Shown here: piece after piece, positions 52,882-61,695 of the stretch | How positions within the stretch are numbered: position 1 is the stretch's first letter | Layout of the letters: each line of letters begins with the position of its first letter | Source of the DNA: Massilia atriviolacea | GTDB taxonomy: Bacteria > Pseudomonadota > Gammaproteobacteria > Burkholderiales > Burkholderiaceae_D | NCBI RefSeq assembly: GCF_003953935.1 | Contig: NZ_RXLQ01000001.1 | Span: 1-64,000 of the forward strand | Length of the DNA: 64,000 nucleotides | Direction of reading: 5' to 3' | The notes under the pieces: model-generated | Database searches by the model: none | What the model was told of the DNA's origin: nothing | What the model saw: only the letters and a program-made list of their open reading frames with translations | Position numbers and translations under genes: made by a program

Positions 52882-52920
52882 CATATGCGCGCATGGTTAT
52901 ATGCGTATATGGTCATATAA
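52882..52920. promoter_or_regulatory. A+T-rich dyad region before soxC
   Basis: CATATGCGCGCATGGTTATATGCGTATATGG and the bases after it (broken here at each half: CATATGCG, CGCATGGTTATATG, CGTATATGGTCATATAA) contain overlapping ATATGCG/CGCAT and ATAT half-sites. It includes the ATGCGTATAT copy at 52901 and is a candidate operator-promoter of soxCDYZAXB. Confidence 0.45.
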
Positions 52921-52976
52921 GTAACAACGGTAGCCGCCAGCGGCGACGTTCAACAGGCAAGCGAGAGGCAGTGGCA

Positions 52977-54329
52977 ATGACGACTCCGATACGCAAGCGC
53001 GGCCGTGTGCAGGCCGCCCCCGAACACTTCCTCGACAGCGCGCTGATCGAGGACATCAACCGCGCCGGCATCGACGGCGCCCGGCGCGGCTTCTTGCGGC
53101 GCAGTTTCCTCGCCGCCGGGGCCGCCATGACCGCCGGCAGCGCGCTGGCCCAGGACGGCGGCGCCGGCGACCCGAACATCCTGACTTTGCCCGAGCATTC
53201 GCGCACCCTGGGCAAGCCGGTTGTCACCCATCCCTACGGCCAGCCCTCGCAGTACGAAGCCAACCTGCAGCGGCGCGAGTCGCCCGGCCTGACCCGGGTG
53301 GGCGCGGCCTCGGTCTCGTTCACCCCCTTGCAGGGGCTGTTCGGCATCATCACGCCGTCCGGCCTGCATTTCGAGCGCCACCACCAGGGCTGGCACGATA
53401 TCGATCCGGCCAAGCACCGGTTCATGATCAACGGCCTGGTGAAAAACCCCAAGGTCTACACCATGGACGACCTGATGCGCATGCCCTCGGTGTCGCGCAT
53501 GCACTTCATCGAGTGCGGCGCCAACACGGCGATGGAGTGGGGCAATGTGGCGGTGCCCTCGGTGCAGTACTCGCACGGCATGCTCAGCTGCAGCGAATTT
53601 ACCGGCGTGCCGCTGTCGGTGCTGCTCGACGACTGCGGCTACGACAAGCGCCGCGCCAGGGTGGTGCTGGCCGAAGGCGCCGACGGCTCGTCCATGACGC
53701 GCACGATCTCGCTCGAACGCGCGCTCGACGACGTGATCGTGGCCTGGGCCATGAATGGCGAAATGCTGCGTCCGGAACACGGTTATCCCCTGCGGCTGGT
53801 GGTGCCCGGGGTGCAGGGCGTGTCGTGGGTGAAATGGCTGCGCCGCATCGAAGTGGGCGACCAGCCCTACGCCGCCAAGGACGAGGCGCTGCACTACATC
53901 GACGCGCTGCCGGACGGAACCTTCCGCCAGTACACCTCGATCCAGGAATGCAAGTCGGTGATCACCACGCCGTCGGCCGGCCAGCGCCTGCTCGATACCG
54001 GCTACTACAACATCACCGGGCTGGCCTGGTCCGGACGCGGCAAGGTCAAGCGGGTCGACGTGTCCGTGGACGGCGGACGCAACTGGCGCACGGCGCGCCT
54101 GGAGACGCCGCTGCTGTCGAAATGCCTGACCCGCTTCAATATCGATTGGGACTGGAACGGTGCGCCGGCCGTGCTGCAATCGCGCGCCATCGACGAGACC
54201 GGCTACGTACAGCCGAAAATCAACGAACTGCGCGCGGTGCGCGGCACCCGCTCCATTTATCACAACAATGCAATCCAGTCGTGGCAGGTTGCGCAATCGG
54301 GCGAGGTGTCGAATGTCCAGGTTTACTAA
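52977..54329 (+). CDS. soxC: Sulfane dehydrogenase subunit SoxC
   Basis: A 450-residue molybdenum enzyme starting at 52977 after GAGAGG. The Tat signal is RRSFLAAGAAMTAGSALA. The sulfite-oxidase fold has the cofactor Cys in HFIECGANTAMEWG, and the dimerisation domain ends in YHNNAIQSWQVAQSGEVSNVQVY. With SoxD it removes six electrons from the sulfane sulfur on SoxY in the periplasm, which prevents sulfur globule formation. It overlaps soxD by 17 bases. Confidence 0.93.
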   Translation: MTTPIRKRGRVQAAPEHFLDSALIEDINRAGIDGARRGFLRRSFLAAGAAMTAGSALAQDGGAGDPNILTLPEHSRTLGKPVVTHPYGQPSQYEANLQRRESPGLTRVGAASVSFTPLQGLFGIITPSGLHFERHHQGWHDIDPAKHRFMINGLVKNPKVYTMDDLMRMPSVSRMHFIECGANTAMEWGNVAVPSVQYSHGMLSCSEFTGVPLSVLLDDCGYDKRRARVVLAEGADGSSMTRTISLERALDDVIVAWAMNGEMLRPEHGYPLRLVVPGVQGVSWVKWLRRIEVGDQPYAAKDEALHYIDALPDGTFRQYTSIQECKSVITTPSAGQRLLDTGYYNITGLAWSGRGKVKRVDVSVDGGRNWRTARLETPLLSKCLTRFNIDWDWNGAPAVLQSRAIDETGYVQPKINELRAVRGTRSIYHNNAIQSWQVAQSGEVSNVQVY

Positions 54330-55368
54330 AGCCGCGCTCGCGCTCGGCATTGCCGCGCTGGCCGCCAACCTCGCCGCCGCCCCGGCCGGCAAGCCCGGGC
54401 GCAGCGCCACCGCCCGGGAAGTGGCCGCCTGGGATATCGATGTGCGGCCCGACTTCACCGGCCTGCCCAAGGGCTCGGGCAGCGTGCTGGCCGGGCAGGC
54501 GGTGTGGGAAGGCAAATGCGCCTCCTGCCACGGCACCTTCGGCGAGTCGAACGAAGTGTTTACCCCGCTGATCGGCGGCACCACGGCCGACGACGTGGCC
54601 AAGGGCAGGGTGGCCTCGCTCGTCAATGGCCGCCAGCCGCAAAAGACCACCTTGATGAAAGCGGCCACCGTGTCCACCCTGTGGGACTACATCAACCGCG
54701 CCATGCCCTGGACCGCGCCCAAGTCGCTCACCACCGACGAGGTGTACGCCGTCACGGCCTACATGCTGAACATGGGCGAGGTGGTGCCGGACGACTTCGT
54801 GCTGTCGGACCAGACCATGGCGCAAGCCCAGCAGCGCATGCCGAACCGCAACGGCATGGTCACCAGCCATGGCTTGTGGGAGGTCAAAGGCAAGCCCGAC
54901 GTCAAGAGCGTGGCCTGCATGAAGAACTGCCCGGTCGAGGCCACGGTGCGCTCGTCGCTGCCGGAAGCGGCGCGCAACGCGCACGGCAACCTGGCGCAGC
55001 AGACACGCGGTTTCGGCGCCACCCGTGGCGTCGATACAACGCAGCCGGCGCCGGCGACGCGTGCGGCCGTGGCTGCGCCGCCGTCGCCGCCGGCGGCTGC
55101 GGGCGCGCCCGACAAGGCCACCCTGGCGCTGCTCCAGCAGCACGCCTGCATGGCCTGCCACGCCATCGATACCAAGGTGATGGGCCCGAGTTTCAAGGCG
55201 GTACGCGAAAAATACCAGGGCGACAGCACGGCCGCGGCCAGGCTGGCGGGCAAGGTCAGGGAGGGCAGCGTGGGCACCTGGGGCGCGCTGCCGATGCCGG
55301 CGCACGGACACGTTAACGATGCCGAGATTGCAAGGATGGTGGCGTGGATTCTGGCAACACCCAAATGA
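54313..55368 (+). CDS. soxD: Diheme cytochrome c subunit SoxD
   Basis: A 351-residue periplasmic cytochrome with signal peptide (MSRFTKAALALGIAALAANLAAA). Two haem sites: CASCH at about residue 73 and CMACH near residue 278. A Pro/Ala-rich linker of about 40 residues joins the domains. It accepts electrons from SoxC. Start ATG 54313 lies within the end of soxC. Confidence 0.92.
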   Translation: MSRFTKAALALGIAALAANLAAAPAGKPGRSATAREVAAWDIDVRPDFTGLPKGSGSVLAGQAVWEGKCASCHGTFGESNEVFTPLIGGTTADDVAKGRVASLVNGRQPQKTTLMKAATVSTLWDYINRAMPWTAPKSLTTDEVYAVTAYMLNMGEVVPDDFVLSDQTMAQAQQRMPNRNGMVTSHGLWEVKGKPDVKSVACMKNCPVEATVRSSLPEAARNAHGNLAQQTRGFGATRGVDTTQPAPATRAAVAAPPSPPAAAGAPDKATLALLQQHACMACHAIDTKVMGPSFKAVREKYQGDSTAAARLAGKVREGSVGTWGALPMPAHGHVNDAEIARMVAWILATPK

Positions 55369-55465
55369 ACAGCGATGGCAGGAGACGACCCGCCTCGGGT
55401 AGTCTTGGTTTAAGGCAGTATTCCCGCCGTCAACTGGCGGGGGCAATTTTCAATCATGGGAGAAG

Positions 55466-55930
55466 ATGATGAATCAAAGTCGACGCAATCTGATGCGCAT
55501 TACCTCGGTGCTGGGCGCGGCATTCGCCGCCGGGCTACTCAAACCGTCCGACGTGTTCGCGGCAGAATGGAGCCAGAAAGTGTTCGACGCCAAGAGCCTG
55601 GAGGCCGTGGTCAAGGAACTCGGCGGCGACAAGTTCGTCGTCAGCGCCGATGTCTCGATCACCGGCCCGGATATCGCCGAAAACGGCGCCGTGGTGCCGG
55701 TCTCGGTCGCCAGCAAGGCGCCGAATACCGACTTCATGGCCATTTTGGTGGAAAAGAATCCCAACACCATGTCGGCCAGCTTCAACATTCCGCCGGGCAC
55801 CGAGCCGGCCGTGACCACGCGCGTGAAGATGGGCGGCACCTCGAATGTGCACGCCCTGGCGCGCGCCGACGGCAAATGGCTGCTCGCCTCCAAGGAAATC
55901 AAGGTCACCCTCGGCGGCTGCGGCGGCTGA
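55466..55930 (+). CDS. soxY: Sulfur carrier protein SoxY
   Basis: A 154-residue protein with a Tat-like signal (SRRNLMRITSVLGAAFAAGLL) and the diagnostic C-terminal swinging arm GGCGG, whose Cys carries sulfur through the Sox cycle. It pairs with SoxZ, encoded 41 bases downstream. The 97-base gap after soxD is the largest within the cluster and may hold an internal promoter. Confidence 0.95.
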   Translation: MMNQSRRNLMRITSVLGAAFAAGLLKPSDVFAAEWSQKVFDAKSLEAVVKELGGDKFVVSADVSITGPDIAENGAVVPVSVASKAPNTDFMAILVEKNPNTMSASFNIPPGTEPAVTTRVKMGGTSNVHALARADGKWLLASKEIKVTLGGCGG

Positions 55931-55971
55931 GCCGCTCCCCGTTTTTTCCCTCACCGACAAAGGAAACCATC

Positions 55972-56283
55972 ATGGCTGATCCCATGCGCATTCGCGCCAG
56001 CGCCACCGGCGATCTGGTTGAAGTCAAAATCCTCATGCGTCACGACATGGAAACCGGGCAGCGCAAGGACGCCGCCGGCAAGGTCGTCCCCGCCCATTTC
56101 ATCAAGACCCTGGTCGCCAAGGTTGGCGACAAGGTGGTGTTCGACGCCAATTTCGGCCCTTCGGTCTCCAAGGACCCCTACCTGTCGTTCAAGTTCAAGG
56201 GCGCGGCCAAGGGCGACAAGGTCAGCGTGACCTGGGTCGACACGGCGGGCGACACCCGCACCGACGAAGGCACGATCGGCTGA
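55972..56283 (+). CDS. soxZ: Sulfur oxidation protein SoxZ
   Basis: A 103-residue immunoglobulin-like partner of SoxY, with AAAGGA before ATG. MADPMRIRASATGDLVEVKILMRHDMETGQRKD and HFIKTLVAKVGDKVVFDANFGPSVSKDPYLSFKFKG follow the family pattern. It has no signal peptide and is exported as a complex with SoxY by Tat. Confidence 0.95.
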   Translation: MADPMRIRASATGDLVEVKILMRHDMETGQRKDAAGKVVPAHFIKTLVAKVGDKVVFDANFGPSVSKDPYLSFKFKGAAKGDKVSVTWVDTAGDTRTDEGTIG

Positions 56284-56323
56284 ACCGGCAGGCAGTACCC
56301 ATAACCATATCGAGGAGACGACC

Positions 56324-57130
56324 ATGATCAAGCAGCGCACAGCGGTGCTCGCTGTGGGATTGCTAGCGACGATGAGCGCCGTGCTCGCGCAGACGTCCAG
56401 CACCGACGAGATCGCGAAGTACCGCCAGATGCTGGCCGACGGCAATCCCGCCGAGCTGTGGGAAATGCGCGGCGAAGAGCTGTGGAAGACCAGGGCCGGG
56501 CCGAACAAGGTGTCGCTGGAGCAGTGCGACTTCGGCAAGGGCGCGGGGGTGCTGAAAGGCGCGTACGCCGAGCTGCCGCGCTACTTCAGGGACGTAAACA
56601 AGGTGATGGACCTGGAGCAGCGCCTGGTCCACTGCCGCGTGACCCTGCAGGGCCTGAGCCCGGCCGAGGCGGTCAAGACGCCGTTCGGCGCGGCCGGCAA
56701 GAAGTCCGACATCGAGGCGCTGGTCTCGTACATCAGCGCCGAGTCGCGCGGCATGAAGATGGCGGTCTCGAGCGCGCATCCGATGGAACAGCGCGCTTAC
56801 GAAACCGGCAAGCAACTGTTCTTTTACCGTGGCGGCTCGCACGATTTTTCCTGTGCCACCTGCCATTCGGTCGACGGCCAGCGCATCCGCCTGCAGGAGT
56901 TGCCGAACATCCTCAACCCGATCAACGCCCAGGCGGCCTACACCACGTGGCCGGCCTACCGCGTCTCGCAGGGGGAAGTGCGCACCATGCAGCATCGCCT
57001 GGCCGACTGCTTCCGCCAGCAGCGCTTTCCGGAGCCGCTGTACGCCTCCGACGCGCTGACGGCGGTGACGATGTTCCTGGCAAAAAACGCGAACGGCGGC
57101 GTGTATGCCGGACCGGCCTTAAAACGATAG
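56324..57130 (+). CDS. soxA: Cytochrome c SoxA
   Basis: A 268-residue protein with signal peptide (MIKQRTAVLAVGLLATMSAVLA). It has one haem site CATCH at about residue 184; the first-domain haem site of diheme homologues is replaced by single cysteines (EQCDFGKG; LVHCRV). The catalytic persulfidated Cys is expected in HRLADCFRQQRFPEPL. With SoxX it couples thiosulfate to SoxY. Confidence 0.93.
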   Translation: MIKQRTAVLAVGLLATMSAVLAQTSSTDEIAKYRQMLADGNPAELWEMRGEELWKTRAGPNKVSLEQCDFGKGAGVLKGAYAELPRYFRDVNKVMDLEQRLVHCRVTLQGLSPAEAVKTPFGAAGKKSDIEALVSYISAESRGMKMAVSSAHPMEQRAYETGKQLFFYRGGSHDFSCATCHSVDGQRIRLQELPNILNPINAQAAYTTWPAYRVSQGEVRTMQHRLADCFRQQRFPEPLYASDALTAVTMFLAKNANGGVYAGPALKR

Positions 57131-57140
57131 GGGAAAGCAC

Positions 57141-57764
57141 ATGAAAGCAATCGCACGCATCTTCCTGGCGACCTGCGGCGCCGCCGCCATCGCCGGCTGC
57201 GCCACGGTGGCGGCCGACACCGACTATCGCCAGGCCGCGCTCGACCTGATCCGGCAAGACTTCCGTTCGGCCGGCCCGGCCACGGTGGAGCGGGTCGCCG
57301 CCCGCGACGAATCCCAGCAACTGTGCAGCCAGTACCCGATCCAGCGCCCGCCCGAGGTGGCGGCGCGTATCGAGGCGGCCCAGCTGGCGGCGGTCAAACC
57401 GCCGGCCGACGGCAAGTACCTCGGCAAATGGCAGGAAGGCGAGAAGATCGCGCAGAACGGACGCGGCATGCAGTCGTCGGACGCGGTCGGGGCGGTCAAC
57501 GGCGGCAATTGCTACGCCTGCCACCAGATCGGCAAGAAGGAAATCTCCTTCGGCAATATCGGCCCCTCCCTGTACCAGTACGGCAAGCTGCGCGGCAACA
57601 GCGAGGCCATCCTGAGCTATACCTGGAACAAGCTCTACAACGCGCAAGCCTACAATGCCTGCTCGACCATGCCGCGTTTCGGCCACAACGGGGTGCTGAC
57701 CGAAGCCCAGCTCAAGGATGTGATGGCGCTGCTGCTCGACCCCGCATCGCCCGTCAACGAGTAA
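57141..57764 (+). CDS. soxX: Cytochrome c SoxX, lipoprotein-type
   Basis: A 207-residue monohaem cytochrome (CYACH at about residue 130). It has a lipobox (AAAIAGC) rather than a plain signal peptide, suggesting lipid anchoring, and an N-terminal extension of about 70 residues. GNIGPSLYQYGKLRG and CSTMPRFGHNGVLTEAQLKDVMALL complete the SoxX pattern (Met ligand in TMPRFG). Partner of SoxA, 10 bases downstream of it. Confidence 0.92.
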   Translation: MKAIARIFLATCGAAAIAGCATVAADTDYRQAALDLIRQDFRSAGPATVERVAARDESQQLCSQYPIQRPPEVAARIEAAQLAAVKPPADGKYLGKWQEGEKIAQNGRGMQSSDAVGAVNGGNCYACHQIGKKEISFGNIGPSLYQYGKLRGNSEAILSYTWNKLYNAQAYNACSTMPRFGHNGVLTEAQLKDVMALLLDPASPVNE

Positions 57765-57777
57765 GCCAGGAGGCAAT

Positions 57778-59496
57778 ATGGGAATGAACCGGCGCGAGTT
57801 TGCGCAACTGATGGGCATCGCCGCCGCCGGCGGGATGCTGCTGGGATCGAAATCCGCCTTGGGCGCGCCGTCGCCGGGCGCCCTGTACGACCTGAAACGC
57901 TACGGCAATGTGCATTTCCTGCACTTTACCGATTGCCATGCGCAACTGAACCCGGTGTACTTCCGCGAGCCGAGCGTCAACCTCGGGATCGGCCAGGCGG
58001 CCGGCAGGATCCCGCACCTGGTCGGCGAAGCGCTGCTGAAACAGCTGAGAATCAAGCCGAACACGCCGCAGGCGCATGCCTTCACCGCGCTGGACTTCGA
58101 ACAGGCTGCGCGCACCTACGGCAAGGTGGGCGGCTTCGCGCACCTGGCGACGCTGGTCAGGCAACTGCGTGCCGGCCGTCCCGGCGCGCTGCTGCTCGAC
58201 GGCGGCGACACCTGGCAAGGATCGGCCACGGCGCTCTGGACCCGTGGCCAGGACATGGTCGACGCCGGCCTGCTGCTGGGCGTGGACGTGATGACCGCGC
58301 ACTGGGAAATGACGCTCGGCGACAAGCGGGTGCAGGAAATCGTCGGCAAGGACTTCAAGGGCAAGGTCGACTTCGTGGCACAGAACGTGAACACCACCGA
58401 TTTCGGCGATCCGGTCTTCGCCCCGTATGTAATCAAGGAAATGAACGGCGTGCCGGTGGCCATCATCGGCCAGGCGTTTCCGTACACGCCGATCGCCAAT
58501 CCGCGCTACCTGACGCCCGACTGGCGCTTCGGCATCCAGGAAGAGAACATGCAGAAGATGGTGGACGAGGCGCGCGGCAAGGGCGCCACGGTCGTGGTGG
58601 TACTGTCGCACAACGGCATGGACGTGGACCTGAAAATGGCCTCGCGCGTGCGCGGCATCGACGCCATCCTGGGCGGCCACACGCACGACGGCGTGCCCGA
58701 GCCGGTGATCGTGGCCAATGGCGGCGGCAAGACCCTGGTGACGAATGCCGGCAGCAACGGCAAGTTCGTCGGGGTGCTCGACTTCGACGTGCGCGGCGGC
58801 CAGGTGCGCAACTTCCAGTACCGTTTGCTGCCGGTATTCTCCAACTTCCTGCCGGCCGACAAGGAAATGGCCGCGCTGATCAAGAAGGTGCGCGCGCCGT
58901 ACGAGAGCAAACTCAAGGAAAAACTGGCGGTCACCCAGGGCACCCTGTACCGGCGCGGCAATTTCAACGGCACCTTCGACCAGTTGATCATCGACGCACT
59001 GATGGAAGTCAAGGGCGCCGACATCGCTTTCTCGCCGGGCTTTCGCTGGGGCACCTCGCTCTTGCCGGACAGCCCGATCCTGATGGAACACCTGATGGAC
59101 CAGACCGCTACGACCTACTCGTACAGCACCCTGACCGAGATGAACGGCGCCACCATCAAGACCATCCTGGAAGACGTGGCCGACAATCTGTTCAATCCCG
59201 ACCCGTACTACCAGCAGGGCGGCGACATGGTGCGGGTGGGCGGCATGAGCTACGCCATCGACCCGGCCGCGGCGATGGGCGCGCGCATCAGCGACATGCG
59301 CCTGCACGGCAAGCCGCTCGACGCCGCCAAGACCTACAAGGTGGCCGGCTGGGCGCCGGTGGCCGAAGGCGCCAAAGGCGAGCCGGTGTGGGACGTGGTG
59401 GCGCAATGGCTGCGGCAACAGAAAACCGTCACCCCGCGCAAGCTCGACACGCCGCGCCTGATCGGCATGCAGGGCAATCCGGGCCTGATGGGGTGA
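57778..59496 (+). CDS. soxB: Thiosulfohydrolase SoxB
   Basis: A 572-residue dimanganese enzyme of the 5'-nucleotidase fold with a Tat-type start (MNRREFAQLMGIAAAGGMLL). Metal-binding motifs HFTDCHAQLNPVYFREPS, LLDGGDTWQGSATALWT, GQNVNTTDF-like AQNVNTTDFG, VVLSHNGMDVD and GGHTHDG are intact. It releases sulfate from SoxY-bound thiosulfonate. Its stop overlaps the next gene's GTG start (GTGA). Confidence 0.95.
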   Translation: MGMNRREFAQLMGIAAAGGMLLGSKSALGAPSPGALYDLKRYGNVHFLHFTDCHAQLNPVYFREPSVNLGIGQAAGRIPHLVGEALLKQLRIKPNTPQAHAFTALDFEQAARTYGKVGGFAHLATLVRQLRAGRPGALLLDGGDTWQGSATALWTRGQDMVDAGLLLGVDVMTAHWEMTLGDKRVQEIVGKDFKGKVDFVAQNVNTTDFGDPVFAPYVIKEMNGVPVAIIGQAFPYTPIANPRYLTPDWRFGIQEENMQKMVDEARGKGATVVVVLSHNGMDVDLKMASRVRGIDAILGGHTHDGVPEPVIVANGGGKTLVTNAGSNGKFVGVLDFDVRGGQVRNFQYRLLPVFSNFLPADKEMAALIKKVRAPYESKLKEKLAVTQGTLYRRGNFNGTFDQLIIDALMEVKGADIAFSPGFRWGTSLLPDSPILMEHLMDQTATTYSYSTLTEMNGATIKTILEDVADNLFNPDPYYQQGGDMVRVGGMSYAIDPAAAMGARISDMRLHGKPLDAAKTYKVAGWAPVAEGAKGEPVWDVVAQWLRQQKTVTPRKLDTPRLIGMQGNPGLMG

Positions 59497-60011
59497 AGCG
59501 CACCCTGGCCAGGATCGGGACGGCGGCGCGCTGGCTGCGCCGCCAGGCGGCCGTGCTGGCGGCGCTGGCCCTGCTCGGGACCGATACCATGGCGGCCGGC
59601 GCGCAGTCCCTGGGCGCGCCGCGCGACCTGGCTGCCGACGCGGCGCAGGCGGCGCGGCGCGGCCAGCCCCTGGTGCTGCTGTTTTCGCTGCCCGGTTGCG
59701 GTTACTGCGACGTGGTGCGCCGCAACTACCTGGCGCCGCTCACGCGCGACGGCGCCGAAGCACGAAGGCCGGTGGTGCGCGAAGTCGGCCTGGCCGGCAC
59801 GGCGTCCTTCACGGGATTCGACAGGCAAGCGGCCAGCGGCGCGCAACTGGCCGCCCGCTACCAGGTGCGCATCGCGCCGACCGTGCTGATGCTCGACGTC
59901 CACGGCGCGCTGCTGGCGCCGCCGCTGGTCGGCGGCGACGTGTCCGGCATGTACGGCGCTTACCTGGACGACGCGCTGGCGCAGGCGCAGCGCAAGATCG
60001 CCAGCCCTTAA
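59493..60011 (+). CDS. Periplasmic thioredoxin-like protein (SoxW/SoxS type)
   Basis: A 172-residue protein. The GTG start at 59493 overlaps the soxB stop and opens a long signal region (VKRTLARIGTAARWLRRQAAVLAALALLG). The redox motif is CGYC in LFSLPGCGYCDVVRRNYLAPL, with cis-Pro in RIAPTVLMLD. In sox clusters such thioredoxins keep the SoxY Cys active. ATG 59589 is an unlikely later start. Confidence 0.8.
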   Translation: MKRTLARIGTAARWLRRQAAVLAALALLGTDTMAAGAQSLGAPRDLAADAAQAARRGQPLVLLFSLPGCGYCDVVRRNYLAPLTRDGAEARRPVVREVGLAGTASFTGFDRQAASGAQLAARYQVRIAPTVLMLDVHGALLAPPLVGGDVSGMYGAYLDDALAQAQRKIASP

Positions 60012-60030
60012 CCGTGTGAAAGGAACTGCC

Positions 60031-61026
60031 ATGAAGCGCATTATCCCGACCATCGCCTGCCTGCTGGCGCTGGCTATCCCGGCGGCCAGTGCGGCGCCGC
60101 CGGCGCGCCCGCCGGTGCTGGTGCCGATCAAGGTGTCGCCGCACGTGTATTACTTCCACGGCAAGTCCGGCATGGCCGACACCGATAACCAGGGTTTCAT
60201 GTCGAACGCGGGCTTCGTGGTCACGCGCGACGGCGTGGTGGTGTTCGATGCGCTGGGTACGCCCGCGCTCGGCGAAGCGATGCTCAAGGCGATCCGCAAG
60301 GTGACGGCGCAGCCGGTGCGGCGGGTGATCGTCAGCCATTATCACGCCGACCATTTCTACGGCCTGCAGGCGTTCAAGGCCAAGGGCGCGCAGATCTGGG
60401 CGCACGAGCGGGGCCGCGCCTACCTGGGGTCCGAGATGGCGGCCACGCGCCTGGCGCAGCGCAAGGAAGCGCTGGCGCCATGGGTCGACGACGCCACGCG
60501 CCTGACCGGCGCCGACCGCTGGCTCAGCTTTGCCGACGGCAAGAACATGGCCTTCGAGATGGGCGGCGTGCGCTTCCGGATCATCGACATGAGCGGCGCG
60601 CACGCGCCGGACGACATCATGCTGGCGGTCGACGACGACCAGGTGCTGTTCGCGGGCGACCTGTTTTTCAGCGGACGGATTCCCTTCGTGGGCGAGGCCG
60701 ACAGCCGCGTCTGGCTCGACGCGCTGGAGCGCATGCTGGCGCTGGCGCCGAAGGCGGCCATCCCCGGGCACGGCGAGCTGTCGCGCACGCCGGCCAGGGA
60801 TATTGCCCTGACCCGCGACTACCTGAGCTTCCTGCGCCGCGTGATGGGCGAGGCCGTGGCCGATCTCGCCGACTTCGACGAGGCATACGGTAAGATCGAC
60901 TGGAGCGCGTTCGACAAATATCCCGCGTTTGCGCAGGCCAACCGGCTCAATGCCTATGGCACCTATCTGTTGATGGAAAGGGAAAGCCTGCAGCAGAAGC
61001 GGATTCCGGGTGCGCCGAAACCTTGA
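60031..61026 (+). CDS. Exported metallo-beta-lactamase-fold hydrolase (SoxH-like)
   Basis: A 331-residue protein with signal peptide (MKRIIPTIACLLALAIPAASA) and AAAGGA before ATG 60031. Metal motif VSHYHADHFYG, GAHAPDD, LFAGDLFFSG and IPGHGEL are complete. It resembles SoxH and the quinoprotein-relay metallohydrolases found beside sox genes; the substrate is unknown. Confidence 0.83.
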   Translation: MKRIIPTIACLLALAIPAASAAPPARPPVLVPIKVSPHVYYFHGKSGMADTDNQGFMSNAGFVVTRDGVVVFDALGTPALGEAMLKAIRKVTAQPVRRVIVSHYHADHFYGLQAFKAKGAQIWAHERGRAYLGSEMAATRLAQRKEALAPWVDDATRLTGADRWLSFADGKNMAFEMGGVRFRIIDMSGAHAPDDIMLAVDDDQVLFAGDLFFSGRIPFVGEADSRVWLDALERMLALAPKAAIPGHGELSRTPARDIALTRDYLSFLRRVMGEAVADLADFDEAYGKIDWSAFDKYPAFAQANRLNAYGTYLLMERESLQQKRIPGAPKP

Positions 61027-61046
61027 TTGTCCTTACAGGAGTTAGC

Positions 61047-61475
61047 ATGCAATTGTTCCGTTCCATGGCCGCCGTGGTGGTGCTTGCCGCCGTCGCCAGC
61101 GCGCCGGCCAGCGCCCTCGCGCGCGAAGAAAAAGTGGTGTATCACGTCACCGACAGCGCCAACGCGATGGGGGCGCTCGGCAATGTGCGCAACCACCTCA
61201 ACGCCAGCCCGAAGGCGAAGATCGTGGTCGTCACGCACGGTCCCGGGATCGACTTCCTGCTGGAAGACGCCAAGGATAAAAACGGCAATCCCTACGATGC
61301 GGTGGTGCAGGAATTGTCGAACCGCAACGTCAAGTTCAAGGTCTGCAACAACACCCTGGAAGCGCGCAAGATCGAGCGCAAGCGCGTGCTGCCCGAAGCG
61401 ACCATCGTACCGTCCGGCGTTGCCGAAGTGGCACGCCTGCAAACGCAGGAAGAGCACGCCTACATCAAGCCCTGA
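61047..61475 (+). CDS. Periplasmic DsrE-family protein
   Basis: A 142-residue protein with AGGAG before ATG 61047 and a signal peptide (MQLFRSMAAVVVLAAVASAPASALA). The DsrE-like fold shows in KVVYHVTDSANAMGALGNVRNHL and KIVVVTHGPGIDFLLEDA, with Cys in VKFKVCNNTLEARKI. Such proteins bind or relay sulfane sulfur. It ends the sox cluster. Confidence 0.82.
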   Translation: MQLFRSMAAVVVLAAVASAPASALAREEKVVYHVTDSANAMGALGNVRNHLNASPKAKIVVVTHGPGIDFLLEDAKDKNGNPYDAVVQELSNRNVKFKVCNNTLEARKIERKRVLPEATIVPSGVAEVARLQTQEEHAYIKP

Positions 61476-61695
61476 AGCGGGCCTGGCGCCACCCCCGGCG
61501 CGGCGCGGCGGCGCAGGCATCGCCGCGCCCGTTGTCATTGCCGCATCTGTGTTGCGCGCTGGCCTCGTTTGCTTAAACAAAGCCGACCACACCGGTAAAC
61601 ATCGATAGAATTCAGTGTCCTACTGAAACATTTTTTCGGTTTCCGGGTGGTCGTGCCGGCCGCCGCGCTTTCCACAACAAATGGGGTTGAGCAGA

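Noticed and set aside
61560-61640. A flagellar sigma-28 promoter for the chemoreceptor gene
   Set aside because: TAAA occurs twice, but no GCCGATAA-like partner is found at the right spacing.
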